A stretch of DNA of 64,000 nt, taken from contig JAFDZR010000007.1 of assembly GCA_018266875.1 (NCBI GenBank), positions 42,868 to 106,867 of the forward strand. The letters run 5' to 3'. The notes beneath the pieces are model-generated. The model saw only the letters and a list, made by a program, of their open reading frames with translations, was not told the origin of the DNA and did not search any database. Of this stretch, positions 18,530 to 27,215 are shown piece by piece (the first letter of the stretch is position 1; each line of letters opens with the position of its first letter). A program made the position numbers and the translations under genes. This DNA comes from Bacteroidota bacterium (GTDB taxonomy: Bacteria; Bacteroidota; Ignavibacteria; Tepidaquicellales; Tepidaquicellaceae).

Positions 18530-19489
18530 TTAATTTAAGTTCAGTAAATGATTTAGTTCTTTTTTGTACTGCTTTCTGTTAAGTTTAAAGGATTCGATCC
18601 TCTGCTTCAGTCTCAGGTCCTTTACCCTGTTAAAAAAATATTCAGGAAGATAGGAATTGTAAAATGCGATCGTCTTTCTGAGTCCGCTGCCGGGTCTGTA
18701 AAACTTCCTGGACCGGGATTTATCACCGTAAAAATATTCTATCCAGAAAAGCTTTGCAGCTGTGCTTTCATCAGGAACCGGATTGTCTCCGAGCTGATAC
18801 TTATCCTTAATGTTTTTCATCAGCAGGTTATAAATCTTATTTTTGCTTCCCAGTGAAGTAAGCGAGTCTTTTCTCTGTCTTGTGTAAACTAATGATTCAG
18901 GAATAATATTAAAACTTAATTTATTCTTCACTCTCAGCCATAGTTCGAAATCTTCATACACACCGAATTTCTCATCATATCCTCCTTCTTTCAGAACGGA
19001 TTCCTTCCTGAATATTACAGAAGAATGATTTATCGGATTATGCAGTTCAAGGAATTCCCTTATCTTTACATCGTCTGCAGGCGGATTTATCTGAAACAGT
19101 ATCCTGTCCGGATCAGAAAAATAAACTGACCAGCTTCCTAGTACATCGGTGCCTGGATTTTTTTTCAAATGATCATGCTGAACTTTCAGTCTCCTCAGAG
19201 TACTTAGATCGTCAGCATCTATCCTGGCAATCCAGTCTCCTGAAGCATTTCTCATCCCGCTGTTGAGAGCCGCTGCAAGCCCCGAATGCCTGATCTTTTT
19301 ATGAACTATTCTTGAGTCTCTGAAAGATCTTATTATCTCATCCGACCCGTCAGTTGATCCGTCATCAATGATAAGGAATTCAAAATCTCCGAAGCTCTGA
19401 TTGAGAATGCTGCAAACCGACTGCCGAAGATATCTGCTGTCATTATATACAGGCATGAGAACAGTTATTTTTAAATTTTTTTCAGACAT
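18530..19489 (-). CDS. Family 2 glycosyltransferase
   Basis: A 319-residue GT-A enzyme. It begins ITVLMPVYNDSRYL, has IIDDGSTDGSDEI with the nucleotide-contacting DDG (42-44), NSGMRNASGDWIARIDADD with the metal-binding D-A-D-D (91-94), and the acceptor-side FEDFELW-like motif (VYEDFELWLR). It lacks transmembrane segments and would act at the cytoplasmic face, adding one residue to the lipid-linked repeat unit. The start overlaps the end of the upstream GT4 gene by 19 bases. The basic C-terminal 80 residues are not conserved enough to interpret. Confidence 0.9.
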   Translation of the reverse strand: MSEKNLKITVLMPVYNDSRYLRQSVCSILNQSFGDFEFLIIDDGSTDGSDEIIRSFRDSRIVHKKIRHSGLAAALNSGMRNASGDWIARIDADDLSTLRRLKVQHDHLKKNPGTDVLGSWSVYFSDPDRILFQINPPADDVKIREFLELHNPINHSSVIFRKESVLKEGGYDEKFGVYEDFELWLRVKNKLSFNIIPESLVYTRQRKDSLTSLGSKNKIYNLLMKNIKDKYQLGDNPVPDESTAAKLFWIEYFYGDKSRSRKFYRPGSGLRKTIAFYNSYLPEYFFNRVKDLRLKQRIESFKLNRKQYKKELNHLLNLN

Positions 19490-20589
19490 TCCCTGTAAAG
19501 TTCAATATGTTTATCAGTCATTTCTTTTAAGCTGAATAATCTTTCAGATCTGTTTTGGAATGATACCGCAATTTCCCGGGAAGATTCTTTGTTTTCCAGC
19601 GAATTCATAATCTTTTCCGCAAGCTCTTTATGTCCGCCGATCCGGAAAGTAAATCCGTCTGTATTATTTTCAAAAATTTCATTCAGCCATTTTCCCTCTG
19701 TGGAAATTATAAGACATCCTGAATAGGCGGCTTCAGCAATTGTCATTGGAAATCCTTCCGTTCGGATTCCAGTTGAGTTTACAAATATGTCTGCGCTTTT
19801 CATTAATTTATAAATATCATTTAATGTCCCGGTAAACTCTATATCTGCATTGAGTTCTTCAGAAAGTTTCTTAAGTTCATTTTCCTCAATGCCGCCGCCT
19901 GCAATAATGAATTTCATTTCTGATCCGTATTTCTTTCTTATTTCGGCAGCCGCTCTGATAAAAACATCTCCGCCTTTTTCCTTTATCAGTCTTGCTGCAA
20001 ATAAAATTACCGGAACACCTGATAATATTTTTTTCCTGAAAAGTTTTTCAACGGGTATTCCCTGACGAATCTGAATAATATTATTTTCAGGAATATTTTT
20101 TTTACTTATCAGAAATTCCGTGATCTGACCGTTCAGCGAAACATATCTGTCCGCATTGAAATGTTTCAGGCGGCCGCCTTCAGGGATAAGTCCGTGAATT
20201 GTCTGAACGGTACTGATGCCGGTTTTGATTACCGCTTTGGCGGCAATATTTGCGGTATAATGATTATGAGAATGAATAATGCCAATACTGTTTTCACTGC
20301 AGAAATTTTTTATTTTTAAAACAGCTTTGGCAAAACTGAAAAAACTCCTGCTGCTGTGATCAACTGTCCTGTCGGTGTAAACCTTAATTCCTGAATCCCT
20401 GAATTTGCTTTCAGCTTCGCCTCCGGCGCAGTACAGCACAGGCTCAGTTTCTTTATTCCCGGAAAGTCCGCCGATCAGATTGTAAAGATGCGATGACACA
20501 CCGTCTGCGAAATTAATTTCTCCCGTTAAAAATAAAATTCTCAAACTGCGCTTTTTATTTTTTATAGTCGCCTGACTGAATAACATCAT
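19471..20589 (-). CDS. Family 4 glycosyltransferase
   Basis: A 372-residue GT-B retaining glycosyltransferase. It has FLTGEINFADGVSSHLYNL at the N-terminus, IIHSHNHYTANIAAKA (104-119), ILFAARLIKEKGGDVFI (195-211), and an intact donor motif TEGFPMTIAEAA with E278 and E286. The annotated ATG at 20589 overlaps the preceding gene by 35 bases. A TTG at codon 16 (SLRILFLTGE) would begin right at the first strand and still overlap slightly, so the true start is uncertain. It is flanked by a GT2 gene and a GT-C gene in one tight unit. Confidence 0.88.
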   Translation of the reverse strand: MMLFSQATIKNKKRSLRILFLTGEINFADGVSSHLYNLIGGLSGNKETEPVLYCAGGEAESKFRDSGIKVYTDRTVDHSSRSFFSFAKAVLKIKNFCSENSIGIIHSHNHYTANIAAKAVIKTGISTVQTIHGLIPEGGRLKHFNADRYVSLNGQITEFLISKKNIPENNIIQIRQGIPVEKLFRKKILSGVPVILFAARLIKEKGGDVFIRAAAEIRKKYGSEMKFIIAGGGIEENELKKLSEELNADIEFTGTLNDIYKLMKSADIFVNSTGIRTEGFPMTIAEAAYSGCLIISTEGKWLNEIFENNTDGFTFRIGGHKELAEKIMNSLENKESSREIAVSFQNRSERLFSLKEMTDKHIELYRECLKKI

Positions 20590-22171
20590 CAGGAATGCTG
20601 AAGGAATAATTCCTCAGATCATTTATAAGATCAGGAAATGCATCACTACCGACCGCATAGAAAGTCACTTCATCGCTTCCGCAGATATAATTATCTCTGA
20701 TTTTCCATTTCCCGGCAGCTCTCCAGTTATCAGGTATTACATTTTTCCTGTCAAACCACTCATCATAAATTACAGCTATACGGACATTGTTTTTTCTGCA
20801 GATCTCTTCAAGAAAAATTTTATCGAAAGTTCCGTTGATCCTCGCGTCAGCTATTTCCGGCGTCCCGAGTCCGATCAGATCTATGCAGTTTATATCGGCG
20901 TAAAAATTCACCGCGCCTATGTCGTTCAGAGCCACTGAACTTCCTGTGTAATATTCCTTAATGAAACCAGCCATCTGGTACTGCTGTTCGTAAATATTTT
21001 TTACAGCGGTGACAGTTTTATCAATGTAAAACTGCTTATATCCAAAATATGAAAACACTATAAATAAAAATAATACGGCTGCACTGCTTTTACCCGGAGA
21101 TGCGATGATCCTGTATACTTTAGGATCCCTTTTGAAAATATAATTAACGGCAATTGCATCAAAGCAGATAAAAGCGATCAGAAGATAGCTGTCATATCTG
21201 AAAAATGTGGAAGCGACAAAGATCTTCTGAAGGACAGCAGTGCTCAGAAGAATAATAAGAGCTGTGCTTATGTAATTTCTGAAATCCTTTTTTAATCGGA
21301 TAATGATTATTAAAAGGGTAATTGAGATAACAAACAGGACTATGAATTTCTTGTTCATGTCCATGAAAATTAAAAACTTTCCGAACGGATCGTCTCCGAA
21401 GAGATTCTGAAATGACATAAAAAAATTATTCTTGAGCATTACCGAGTCAGGGAAAAATGCTCTTCCTTTTAAAACAGATATTGTCCCGTAAACCGATGAT
21501 CCGAGAAATCCCGCAATGATCATTGAAAGGACAAATTTTATTTCTCTTTTCATTAAAAAGAGAACCACTGCAATGTATATAAGAAAGATACTCTCATATC
21601 TGACTGTCATAAGAAAGAAACTAAGAACTGTAAGTTTTATTTTCGAAGGCGTAATGAGTGTAAAAGACCTGTCGCTGCCTGCAAACTCTCCGGAAGCAGC
21701 ATGTACGAACATAAGCACCAGTACGCAATGCAGCAGATGCTCCATTCCCGAATAAATATGAATGGACAATGGCGTAAATATTATAATGAAAATAAGTACA
21801 AGAGAAGTATAGACATCAGGAAGCTTTTCTTCCCTGAAAATTCTGAAGATCACAATCAGCAGAATTACCGAAATTATGACATTAAAAATGAATGGTATAA
21901 AAACGTTTACATCGGTGAGAAAAAATATCCCGGCAATTGCCATTGTCCAGATAGGGGAAGAGCTGGTGGACGTAAATCCGTTCTGCGTAATACCCCAGAC
22001 ATTATGGAGATAAATATTCTTTGCATATGCAAGGTGAATGTAAGCATCATCAAGAGAGTAAATAAATTCGCCTCCGGTAATTTTATAACTGAGATAATAT
22101 ACAAGAGAAATTATTATGACCAGTATAAATACCGGAATTAAAAGCGGCAGGTATTTAACAATATTCTTCAA
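20555..22171 (-). CDS. GT-C fold membrane glycosyltransferase-like protein
   Basis: A 538-residue polytopic protein. A first helix is followed by a loop with SLDDAYIHLAYAKNIYLH, where the D-D-A-Y motif is the classic first-loop aspartate motif of this family in Bacteroidota. About ten hydrophobic segments follow, then a C-terminal periplasmic domain of about 150 residues containing NDIGAVNFYADINCIDLIGL. That last motif is shared in kind with the 508-residue protein at 23273 (NGSSGIIPYYLDDVKFIDIVG), so the two are likely paralogues that diverged in the cluster. It abuts the GT4 gene at 22173. Confidence 0.72.
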   Translation of the reverse strand: MKNIVKYLPLLIPVFILVIIISLVYYLSYKITGGEFIYSLDDAYIHLAYAKNIYLHNVWGITQNGFTSTSSSPIWTMAIAGIFFLTDVNVFIPFIFNVIISVILLIVIFRIFREEKLPDVYTSLVLIFIIIFTPLSIHIYSGMEHLLHCVLVLMFVHAASGEFAGSDRSFTLITPSKIKLTVLSFFLMTVRYESIFLIYIAVVLFLMKREIKFVLSMIIAGFLGSSVYGTISVLKGRAFFPDSVMLKNNFFMSFQNLFGDDPFGKFLIFMDMNKKFIVLFVISITLLIIIIRLKKDFRNYISTALIILLSTAVLQKIFVASTFFRYDSYLLIAFICFDAIAVNYIFKRDPKVYRIIASPGKSSAAVLFLFIVFSYFGYKQFYIDKTVTAVKNIYEQQYQMAGFIKEYYTGSSVALNDIGAVNFYADINCIDLIGLGTPEIADARINGTFDKIFLEEICRKNNVRIAVIYDEWFDRKNVIPDNWRAAGKWKIRDNYICGSDEVTFYAVGSDAFPDLINDLRNYSFSIPDDVIQSGDYKK

Positions 22172-22172
22172 A

Positions 22173-23276
22173 TCAGTCCGGCTTTTTTTCGGTTAGTTTT
22201 AAATAAACTCTTTCATACTCATTATAAACATTTTCCCAATTCAATTCTCTATAAATATTTGCGGCATTACCTGAGAGAGAACTGAGCAATTCCCGGTCGG
22301 AATTAAGTCTGTTAAGGATTTCCTCTAACTTCTCAGCATCATTCATATCAACTATAAACCCGTTCATGCCGTGTTCAATATATCTCGACATTCCCGTTTC
22401 TTCCGAAACTACAGGCACCACTCCGCATGCCATTGCTTCGACTGTAAATAATGAAAACGGTTCATAAACGGAAGCTGAAATTACAATATCCGAATTAATC
22501 AGCAGATCCCCGAAAATATTCAAATTCATTGTTTTAAGACCCATTGATCTTTCTGTAATCTTTTGATTAAAAGGACCGAAATAAAACAATCTGTTGGGAA
22601 AATCCACCCTGCTTAAAACATCTTTGATTCTGTCTATTCCTTTTTCCGGTCTTTGTATATTACCGGATACTATAAAGCTGATCTCCGGTTTATAGGCCGT
22701 TCTTTTTCTTGTTTTGTATAATTCACTGAATTCCTCATCTATACCGTTCGGGATCATTCTTATTTTTTTATCGGAAATGCTGTAATAACTCAGGACAATT
22801 TTCAGAGACTGAGGTGATAAAACAAAAAATCTATCGGAATATCTGAAAAACCATTCCTCGGTCTTTTTGTCCCTGCCGTATAATTTTTCGTCAGTCTTTC
22901 TGAAATTTGTATTTTCGTGAATTACTATACCGTGTACGCTGTAGACAATCTTTGCGTTCGAAATGAACTTATACAGGATCCCGGCAATGGCAAATCTTTC
23001 AAAATTAATAATGTGAATAATATCCGGCTTGTAGAATATCAGAAAAATAAACAAGCTGATAATTCCTTTCCTTTTAACCAGAGGATTTTTTTCCCTGTTA
23101 GGTATTTCGCTGCCGAATAATTTTTTCAGAAAGCCGAATTGATTTCCGTCAAAGAAATATTCTATAAACACCGAGCTGTATTTCTCCGAATGAATTTTAA
23201 AGATCCGCTTGGCTACTTTCTCAGGACCAGTCAGATTCTCAGACTGATTATATCTTCCAAGGAAAACTGTTTTCAT
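22173..23276 (-). CDS. Family 4 glycosyltransferase
   Basis: A 367-residue GT-B enzyme. The N-terminal domain ends in KPDIIHIINFERFAIAG (83-99), with VYSVHGIVIHE (111-121) after it. The C-terminal domain has SFIVSGNIQRPEKGID (200-215) and an intact donor motif YEPFSLFTVEAMACGVVPV, with E272 and E280. It overlaps the upstream GT-C gene by four bases (ATGA at 23273-23276), consistent with translational coupling. It probably adds one sugar to the lipid-linked oligosaccharide. Linkage and donor are unknown. Confidence 0.9.
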   Translation of the reverse strand: MKTVFLGRYNQSENLTGPEKVAKRIFKIHSEKYSSVFIEYFFDGNQFGFLKKLFGSEIPNREKNPLVKRKGIISLFIFLIFYKPDIIHIINFERFAIAGILYKFISNAKIVYSVHGIVIHENTNFRKTDEKLYGRDKKTEEWFFRYSDRFFVLSPQSLKIVLSYYSISDKKIRMIPNGIDEEFSELYKTRKRTAYKPEISFIVSGNIQRPEKGIDRIKDVLSRVDFPNRLFYFGPFNQKITERSMGLKTMNLNIFGDLLINSDIVISASVYEPFSLFTVEAMACGVVPVVSEETGMSRYIEHGMNGFIVDMNDAEKLEEILNRLNSDRELLSSLSGNAANIYRELNWENVYNEYERVYLKLTEKKPD

Positions 23277-24799
23277 TCGGCTTCCTTTCTTTTGTAAAGT
23301 TCGATCTTAACGTCACTGTAAAGATCGTAATCTTTATAAAATGAATATTTTGAAAAATTCTCATTCACAGCCATGTCAATGTAACACGGACTTGCGTCCT
23401 GAAATGTATATATGCCGTCGGAATTTTTTTTCTTCCACATTATTATCCATTCCGGATCCAGAGAGTATACGTAATCGGGAAGTGACCTTTCAAACCATGT
23501 TCCGTGTCTGTAACCATCTCTGGCAATATGTCTGTTCGTTATCCCGACAATGTCTATGAATTTTACATCATCGAGGTAATAGGGGATTATGCCTGATGAG
23601 CCGTTGGCTACAAGACTTCCCGGAGGAATGTCTTTTTTTATTTCAGCAGATTCTTTTTTCAGATTATTCCACAGCACAATTTCCTTCTTGATGATTGTTC
23701 TGTCTGCAAAAATAATACTGAGCGCCGAGGTAATGAATACGACCGAGACCAGAGTATAGGATAATGAAAGCTTTATTTTATCTGATGAAATTAATTCTCT
23801 GAGACAGAAGACCGTACAGACCGACAGGAAAGGAACTGACACAACTGCAAACCTGTACTGAACCATCCAGTCGCCACCGGAGAATACAATAAAAATAAAC
23901 TGCAGCAGGAACATTGCAGCCGCAAAAAGGAATATCTTATTTGAAATTAATTTTCTGAAGACCAGAGGCAGCAGCAGAAAAAATAAAATGAACTGGGGAT
24001 TGTATCTTAAGAAATAAAGAAAATAGAATATGCCGTTTTTGTAAGTCCTGAATTCATAGTATCCTACAATGTTATGACCGATCTTAGCATAGTAGGTGTT
24101 TGGCAGCAGATCGCCGAAGTAAACAAATCTGAAAGTCAGAAATGAAATAAAGAGCAGTCCGTATACCGCAGCGTATTTCAGCAGCAGTTTTCTGTTCATT
24201 GAAAAAATATAAATAAAGCAGAGCATACCTGCTGAAAAAATAACTCCTTCGGGTCTTGACACTGAAATCAGAAAAATCAGCGATACGAGAAATGCGCTGA
24301 ATCCGCTGTCAGAAGTGATCCTGATTATCATCAGGAAACTCATCAGCAGCAGGAAAATAAACATCATTATCTCAAAACCTGAAACCGACCAAAGAATAAA
24401 AGGCAGATTGAAAACCATCAGGCAAAGGGCGGGGAGATAATATTTTGAAAGACCTGATCCTTTGCATATAAAATAAAGGCAAGCGGCTCCGGCAAATGCA
24501 AACATGATGCCCGCGAGTTTTGAGGTCATCTCCAGCGGCAGCCCTGCGGATTTAATGAGGGAAAGAATGAGGAACCAGCTGAAACTAGAAAAACCCTCGA
24601 CGCGCTCACCTGTGTTGAAGACAATACCGTTTCCTTTTGTGAAATTGTCCACGTACCTGAAATAGATATAAAGGTCGTCGATTATCCAGTCAAAGACCTT
24701 AACGGCAAGCGCAAGATAAATCAGTATGAATAAAACTGTGAAGATTAATTCCCGGGACTTTAATTTATCATGCATTCCTGTTTTCAATAAGTTTGACAA
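23273..24799 (-). CDS. GT-C fold membrane glycosyltransferase-like protein
   Basis: A 508-residue polytopic protein with the first-loop DWIIDDLYIYFRYVDNF motif (D-D and aromatic cluster), followed by GERVEGFSSFSWFLIL. This pairing is characteristic of a large Bacteroidota/Chlorobi family of GT39-like membrane proteins. About ten transmembrane helices precede a soluble tail carrying NGSSGIIPYYLDDVKFIDIVG. The ATG at 24799 overlaps the methyltransferase gene by 32 bases; the second ATG (codon 9, 24775) would reduce this to 8. It lies between GT4 and methyltransferase genes in the same unit. Confidence 0.72.
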   Translation of the reverse strand: MSNLLKTGMHDKLKSRELIFTVLFILIYLALAVKVFDWIIDDLYIYFRYVDNFTKGNGIVFNTGERVEGFSSFSWFLILSLIKSAGLPLEMTSKLAGIMFAFAGAACLYFICKGSGLSKYYLPALCLMVFNLPFILWSVSGFEIMMFIFLLLMSFLMIIRITSDSGFSAFLVSLIFLISVSRPEGVIFSAGMLCFIYIFSMNRKLLLKYAAVYGLLFISFLTFRFVYFGDLLPNTYYAKIGHNIVGYYEFRTYKNGIFYFLYFLRYNPQFILFFLLLPLVFRKLISNKIFLFAAAMFLLQFIFIVFSGGDWMVQYRFAVVSVPFLSVCTVFCLRELISSDKIKLSLSYTLVSVVFITSALSIIFADRTIIKKEIVLWNNLKKESAEIKKDIPPGSLVANGSSGIIPYYLDDVKFIDIVGITNRHIARDGYRHGTWFERSLPDYVYSLDPEWIIMWKKKNSDGIYTFQDASPCYIDMAVNENFSKYSFYKDYDLYSDVKIELYKRKEAE

Positions 24800-25433
24800 C
24801 AGATCCGAGTCCGAGTTTGTTTTTAAGAATACTTTTTAAACTAAAATATTTTCCGTAAGTTTTTTTCAGATCTATCTTATTCCGTGAGATCAGAACCACA
24901 CAGTATTTCCTCAGCTCAACATCTTCAAATTCCGTTATAAGATGATTTTCATAACCGGTGAAATCAGATATTTCCCACGAGCTTCTGTGAATCTCATATT
25001 CATTGTCATTGATTGCGTCCTGCTCCCAGTTTGAGCCGAGGGGAATGTTGATGAGTAGGTAACTGCACTTATCAAGCGCGAGTTCAATGAATTTTTTCGC
25101 TTCGTTTTTTTCAAAATGCTCGATGACGTCGCCGCAGTTTATCAGGTCATATCTTTTATCAGTCGAACCAATAAAATCGAGCGCATTGCATCTGTAAATA
25201 TTATCATAAAAATAATCATGATAACTTTTCAGATAACCCGGGAATATCTCAACTCCGTCAACAGTCCTTGTCCATTTGCCGGAATAATTTCTGTCTCCCC
25301 AGATCTCAAGGAATTCCCTGAATAAAATTCCCCACCGTCCGAATCCCACTCCAATATCCAGAATTGACTGCGGATTGAGTTTTTTAACAAGGTCAATATT
25401 GTAAGAGATATTCTGCCAGTTTGACGTGCCCAT
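24768..25433 (-). CDS. Class I SAM-dependent methyltransferase
   Basis: A 221-residue methyltransferase with SILDIGVGFGRWGILFRE (23-40) as motif I, an acidic second strand VDGVEIFPGY (58-67), and YDLINCGDVIEHFEKNEA (95-112) as motif II and post-II. It is followed by LLINIPLGSNWEQDA, a form common in methyltransferases of polysaccharide loci. It could O-methylate a sugar of the repeat unit. It starts four bases downstream of the flippase gene's stop and overlaps the following GT-C gene. Confidence 0.82.
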   Translation of the reverse strand: MGTSNWQNISYNIDLVKKLNPQSILDIGVGFGRWGILFREFLEIWGDRNYSGKWTRTVDGVEIFPGYLKSYHDYFYDNIYRCNALDFIGSTDKRYDLINCGDVIEHFEKNEAKKFIELALDKCSYLLINIPLGSNWEQDAINDNEYEIHRSSWEISDFTGYENHLITEFEDVELRKYCVVLISRNKIDLKKTYGKYFSLKSILKNKLGLGSVVKLIENRNA

Positions 25434-25436
25434 TTA

Positions 25437-26672
25437 TCAGATAATATTAAATTTCTTTAAATATATATAATCGCCCGTAAAAATGAAATATTCAGTGATG
25501 AGAGTAACTGCAGCCGCTCCTGCAATTCCGAATACGGGTATAAAGAAAATATTCAGTATGATATTTATAAGAAGTCCGAAGAAAGTTACATTCATATTCT
25601 GTCTGAACATTCCAATGCCGTTGAGAACAACTCCGGTAAGATTATTAAGCGCCAGTCCGGTTACAGACAGAGAAAGTATTTTCAGAATGAAAATTGATTC
25701 GGCGAATTTGTCTGTATAAAAAAGTCTGATGATGAATCCCGGGAAAAAGAACAATGCTGCAGTTATAAGCAGACAAACCGGAAGTAAAATATTTAAATAT
25801 TTTTTATAAAATAACTTTACCGCTTTTTTATTCCCGCTTAGATAAGAGATCCTGCTGAGACCAGTTACAAACAGGAATGAATAAATAAGTGAAGAACTTT
25901 TATAGATACCGTATGCAACGCTGTAAAAAGCGACGCTGTCAAAATCAGTCAGCTTGGATATGAGAATTATATCTATCTTATCGTAAATAAAATTGAAAAG
26001 GACTGCAAGCCCGAGCGGTACGGATAGTCTTAATATCTGAAATGATGTCTTCAGATCCGCCGATAAAGGATTGACTTCAATACCGGATCTGACAAGCGAA
26101 TTCAGAAGTCCTGCGATCTGGATCAATGCTCCGGCGGTAATTATAAAGATCAGGACTGTCAGTTCGGTCTTCAGGATCAGTGAGAATATCAGGAAGAGGA
26201 TCATTGCGGCTGAACGTGAATACAGCAGATGTCTGAACTGTGAATGAAAATCTCTAAGTCCGGACAGAATTTTATTTAAAAGATTGGAAATCGAAAACAA
26301 ATAAACAAGGACAGATACCGCAGTAAAGAGATATAATGGGAATTCCCTGAAAAACAGATCTCTGTAAAGAAATAAAAGAATAAAGTAAACCGGAAATAAA
26401 GCAAGGTAAACAGCAACGGCGCCTGAGGAATATTTCCCGTTGTATTTTTTCCCTGATGAAAATTCTTTCTGAAGGAAAAGAGGGATCCCAAGATCAAAGA
26501 TTATCACGAAAATATTCGCAAGCGAGAATATTGTAATAAGCTGTCCGTATGATTCCGTCGGATATTCTCTTGCAATGATCAGAAATATCAGAAAGAAAAA
26601 TAATCTTTCGGTAATATTGCTGAATACCGGATATTTGTTTTCCCGGAATAATTTAAAAATATTGATCTTCAA
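25437..26672 (-). CDS. Wzx-type oligosaccharide flippase (MOP superfamily)
   Basis: A 411-residue protein with about twelve hydrophobic segments. It begins FRENKYPVFSNITERLFFFLIFLIIAREYPTE-like (in pieces), with GQLITIFSLANIFVIIFDLG, the standard start of polysaccharide-biosynthesis MOP proteins. Later, LSVPLGLAVLFNFIYDKIDIILISKL and FFGLLINIILNIFFIPVFGIAGAA match the family. It would move undecaprenyl-diphosphate-linked repeat units across the inner membrane. Its presence beside an ABC exporter in the same cluster implies two export routes. A second Wzx is at 51882. Confidence 0.87.
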   Translation of the reverse strand: MKINIFKLFRENKYPVFSNITERLFFFLIFLIIAREYPTESYGQLITIFSLANIFVIIFDLGIPLFLQKEFSSGKKYNGKYSSGAVAVYLALFPVYFILLFLYRDLFFREFPLYLFTAVSVLVYLFSISNLLNKILSGLRDFHSQFRHLLYSRSAAMILFLIFSLILKTELTVLIFIITAGALIQIAGLLNSLVRSGIEVNPLSADLKTSFQILRLSVPLGLAVLFNFIYDKIDIILISKLTDFDSVAFYSVAYGIYKSSSLIYSFLFVTGLSRISYLSGNKKAVKLFYKKYLNILLPVCLLITAALFFFPGFIIRLFYTDKFAESIFILKILSLSVTGLALNNLTGVVLNGIGMFRQNMNVTFFGLLINIILNIFFIPVFGIAGAAAVTLITEYFIFTGDYIYLKKFNII

Positions 26673-26739
26673 AAAATGCAGATGTTTAAAAAATAAAATC
26701 CCGGGATAAAAATAGATGCAGTTCGGGAAGCTTATAAAA

Positions 26740-27210
26740 TCATTTCACTTTTTTCATGATCCTTGCAGGGACTCCGCCGGCAATGGAATCAGGCGGAACA
26801 TCCTTGGTAACGACTGCACCGGCTGCTATTATTGAATTCTCTCCGATCGTGATCCCGCACATTATTGTAGCTGATGAGCCGATCGAAGCTCCGTCTTTTA
26901 CAAAAGTCCCGATGACTTTCCAGTCTTCTTCGGTCTGAAGTTCTCCGCTTTCCGAAGTTGCTCTCGGATATTTATCATTAATAAAAGTAACGTTGTGACC
27001 TACGAAAACATTGTCACCGATATGAACTCCTTCGCAGATAAAAGTATGCGAGGATATTTTGCAGTTCTTTCCTACAGTGGCGTTTTTCTGGATTTCTACA
27101 AATGTACCGATCTTTGTATTGTCTCCAATCTCGCATCCGTAAAGATTTACAAAGTCAAATATCCTGACGTCCTTTCCGAGTTTAACATTATTTATATTCT
27201 TTTTATCCAT
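26740..27210 (-). CDS. Hexapeptide-repeat (left-handed beta-helix) sugar N-acyltransferase, WbpD/WlbB/FdtC-like
   Basis: A 156-residue protein made almost entirely of hexapeptide repeats (IGDNTKIGTFVEIQ, VGKNCKISSHTFICEGVHIGDNVFVG in pieces). The loop FINDKYPRA (76-84) is the active-site loop seen in 3-amino-sugar N-acetyltransferases of the WlbB/FdtC group, and it ends PARIMKKVK. Members transfer acetyl (or longer acyl) groups to the 3-amino group of nucleotide sugars. With the aminotransferase at 28695 it forms a likely pair making a 3-acylamino sugar. It is a shorter paralogue of the 193-residue protein at 61473. Confidence 0.85.
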   Translation of the reverse strand: MDKKNINNVKLGKDVRIFDFVNLYGCEIGDNTKIGTFVEIQKNATVGKNCKISSHTFICEGVHIGDNVFVGHNVTFINDKYPRATSESGELQTEEDWKVIGTFVKDGASIGSSATIMCGITIGENSIIAAGAVVTKDVPPDSIAGGVPARIMKKVK

Positions 27211-27215
27211 TCAAT

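Noticed and set aside
21701-22141. A 146-residue plus-strand open frame inside the membrane protein gene at 20555
   Set aside because: It lies wholly antisense to a well-supported GT-C gene, has a biased Y/N/K composition and no recognisable fold.
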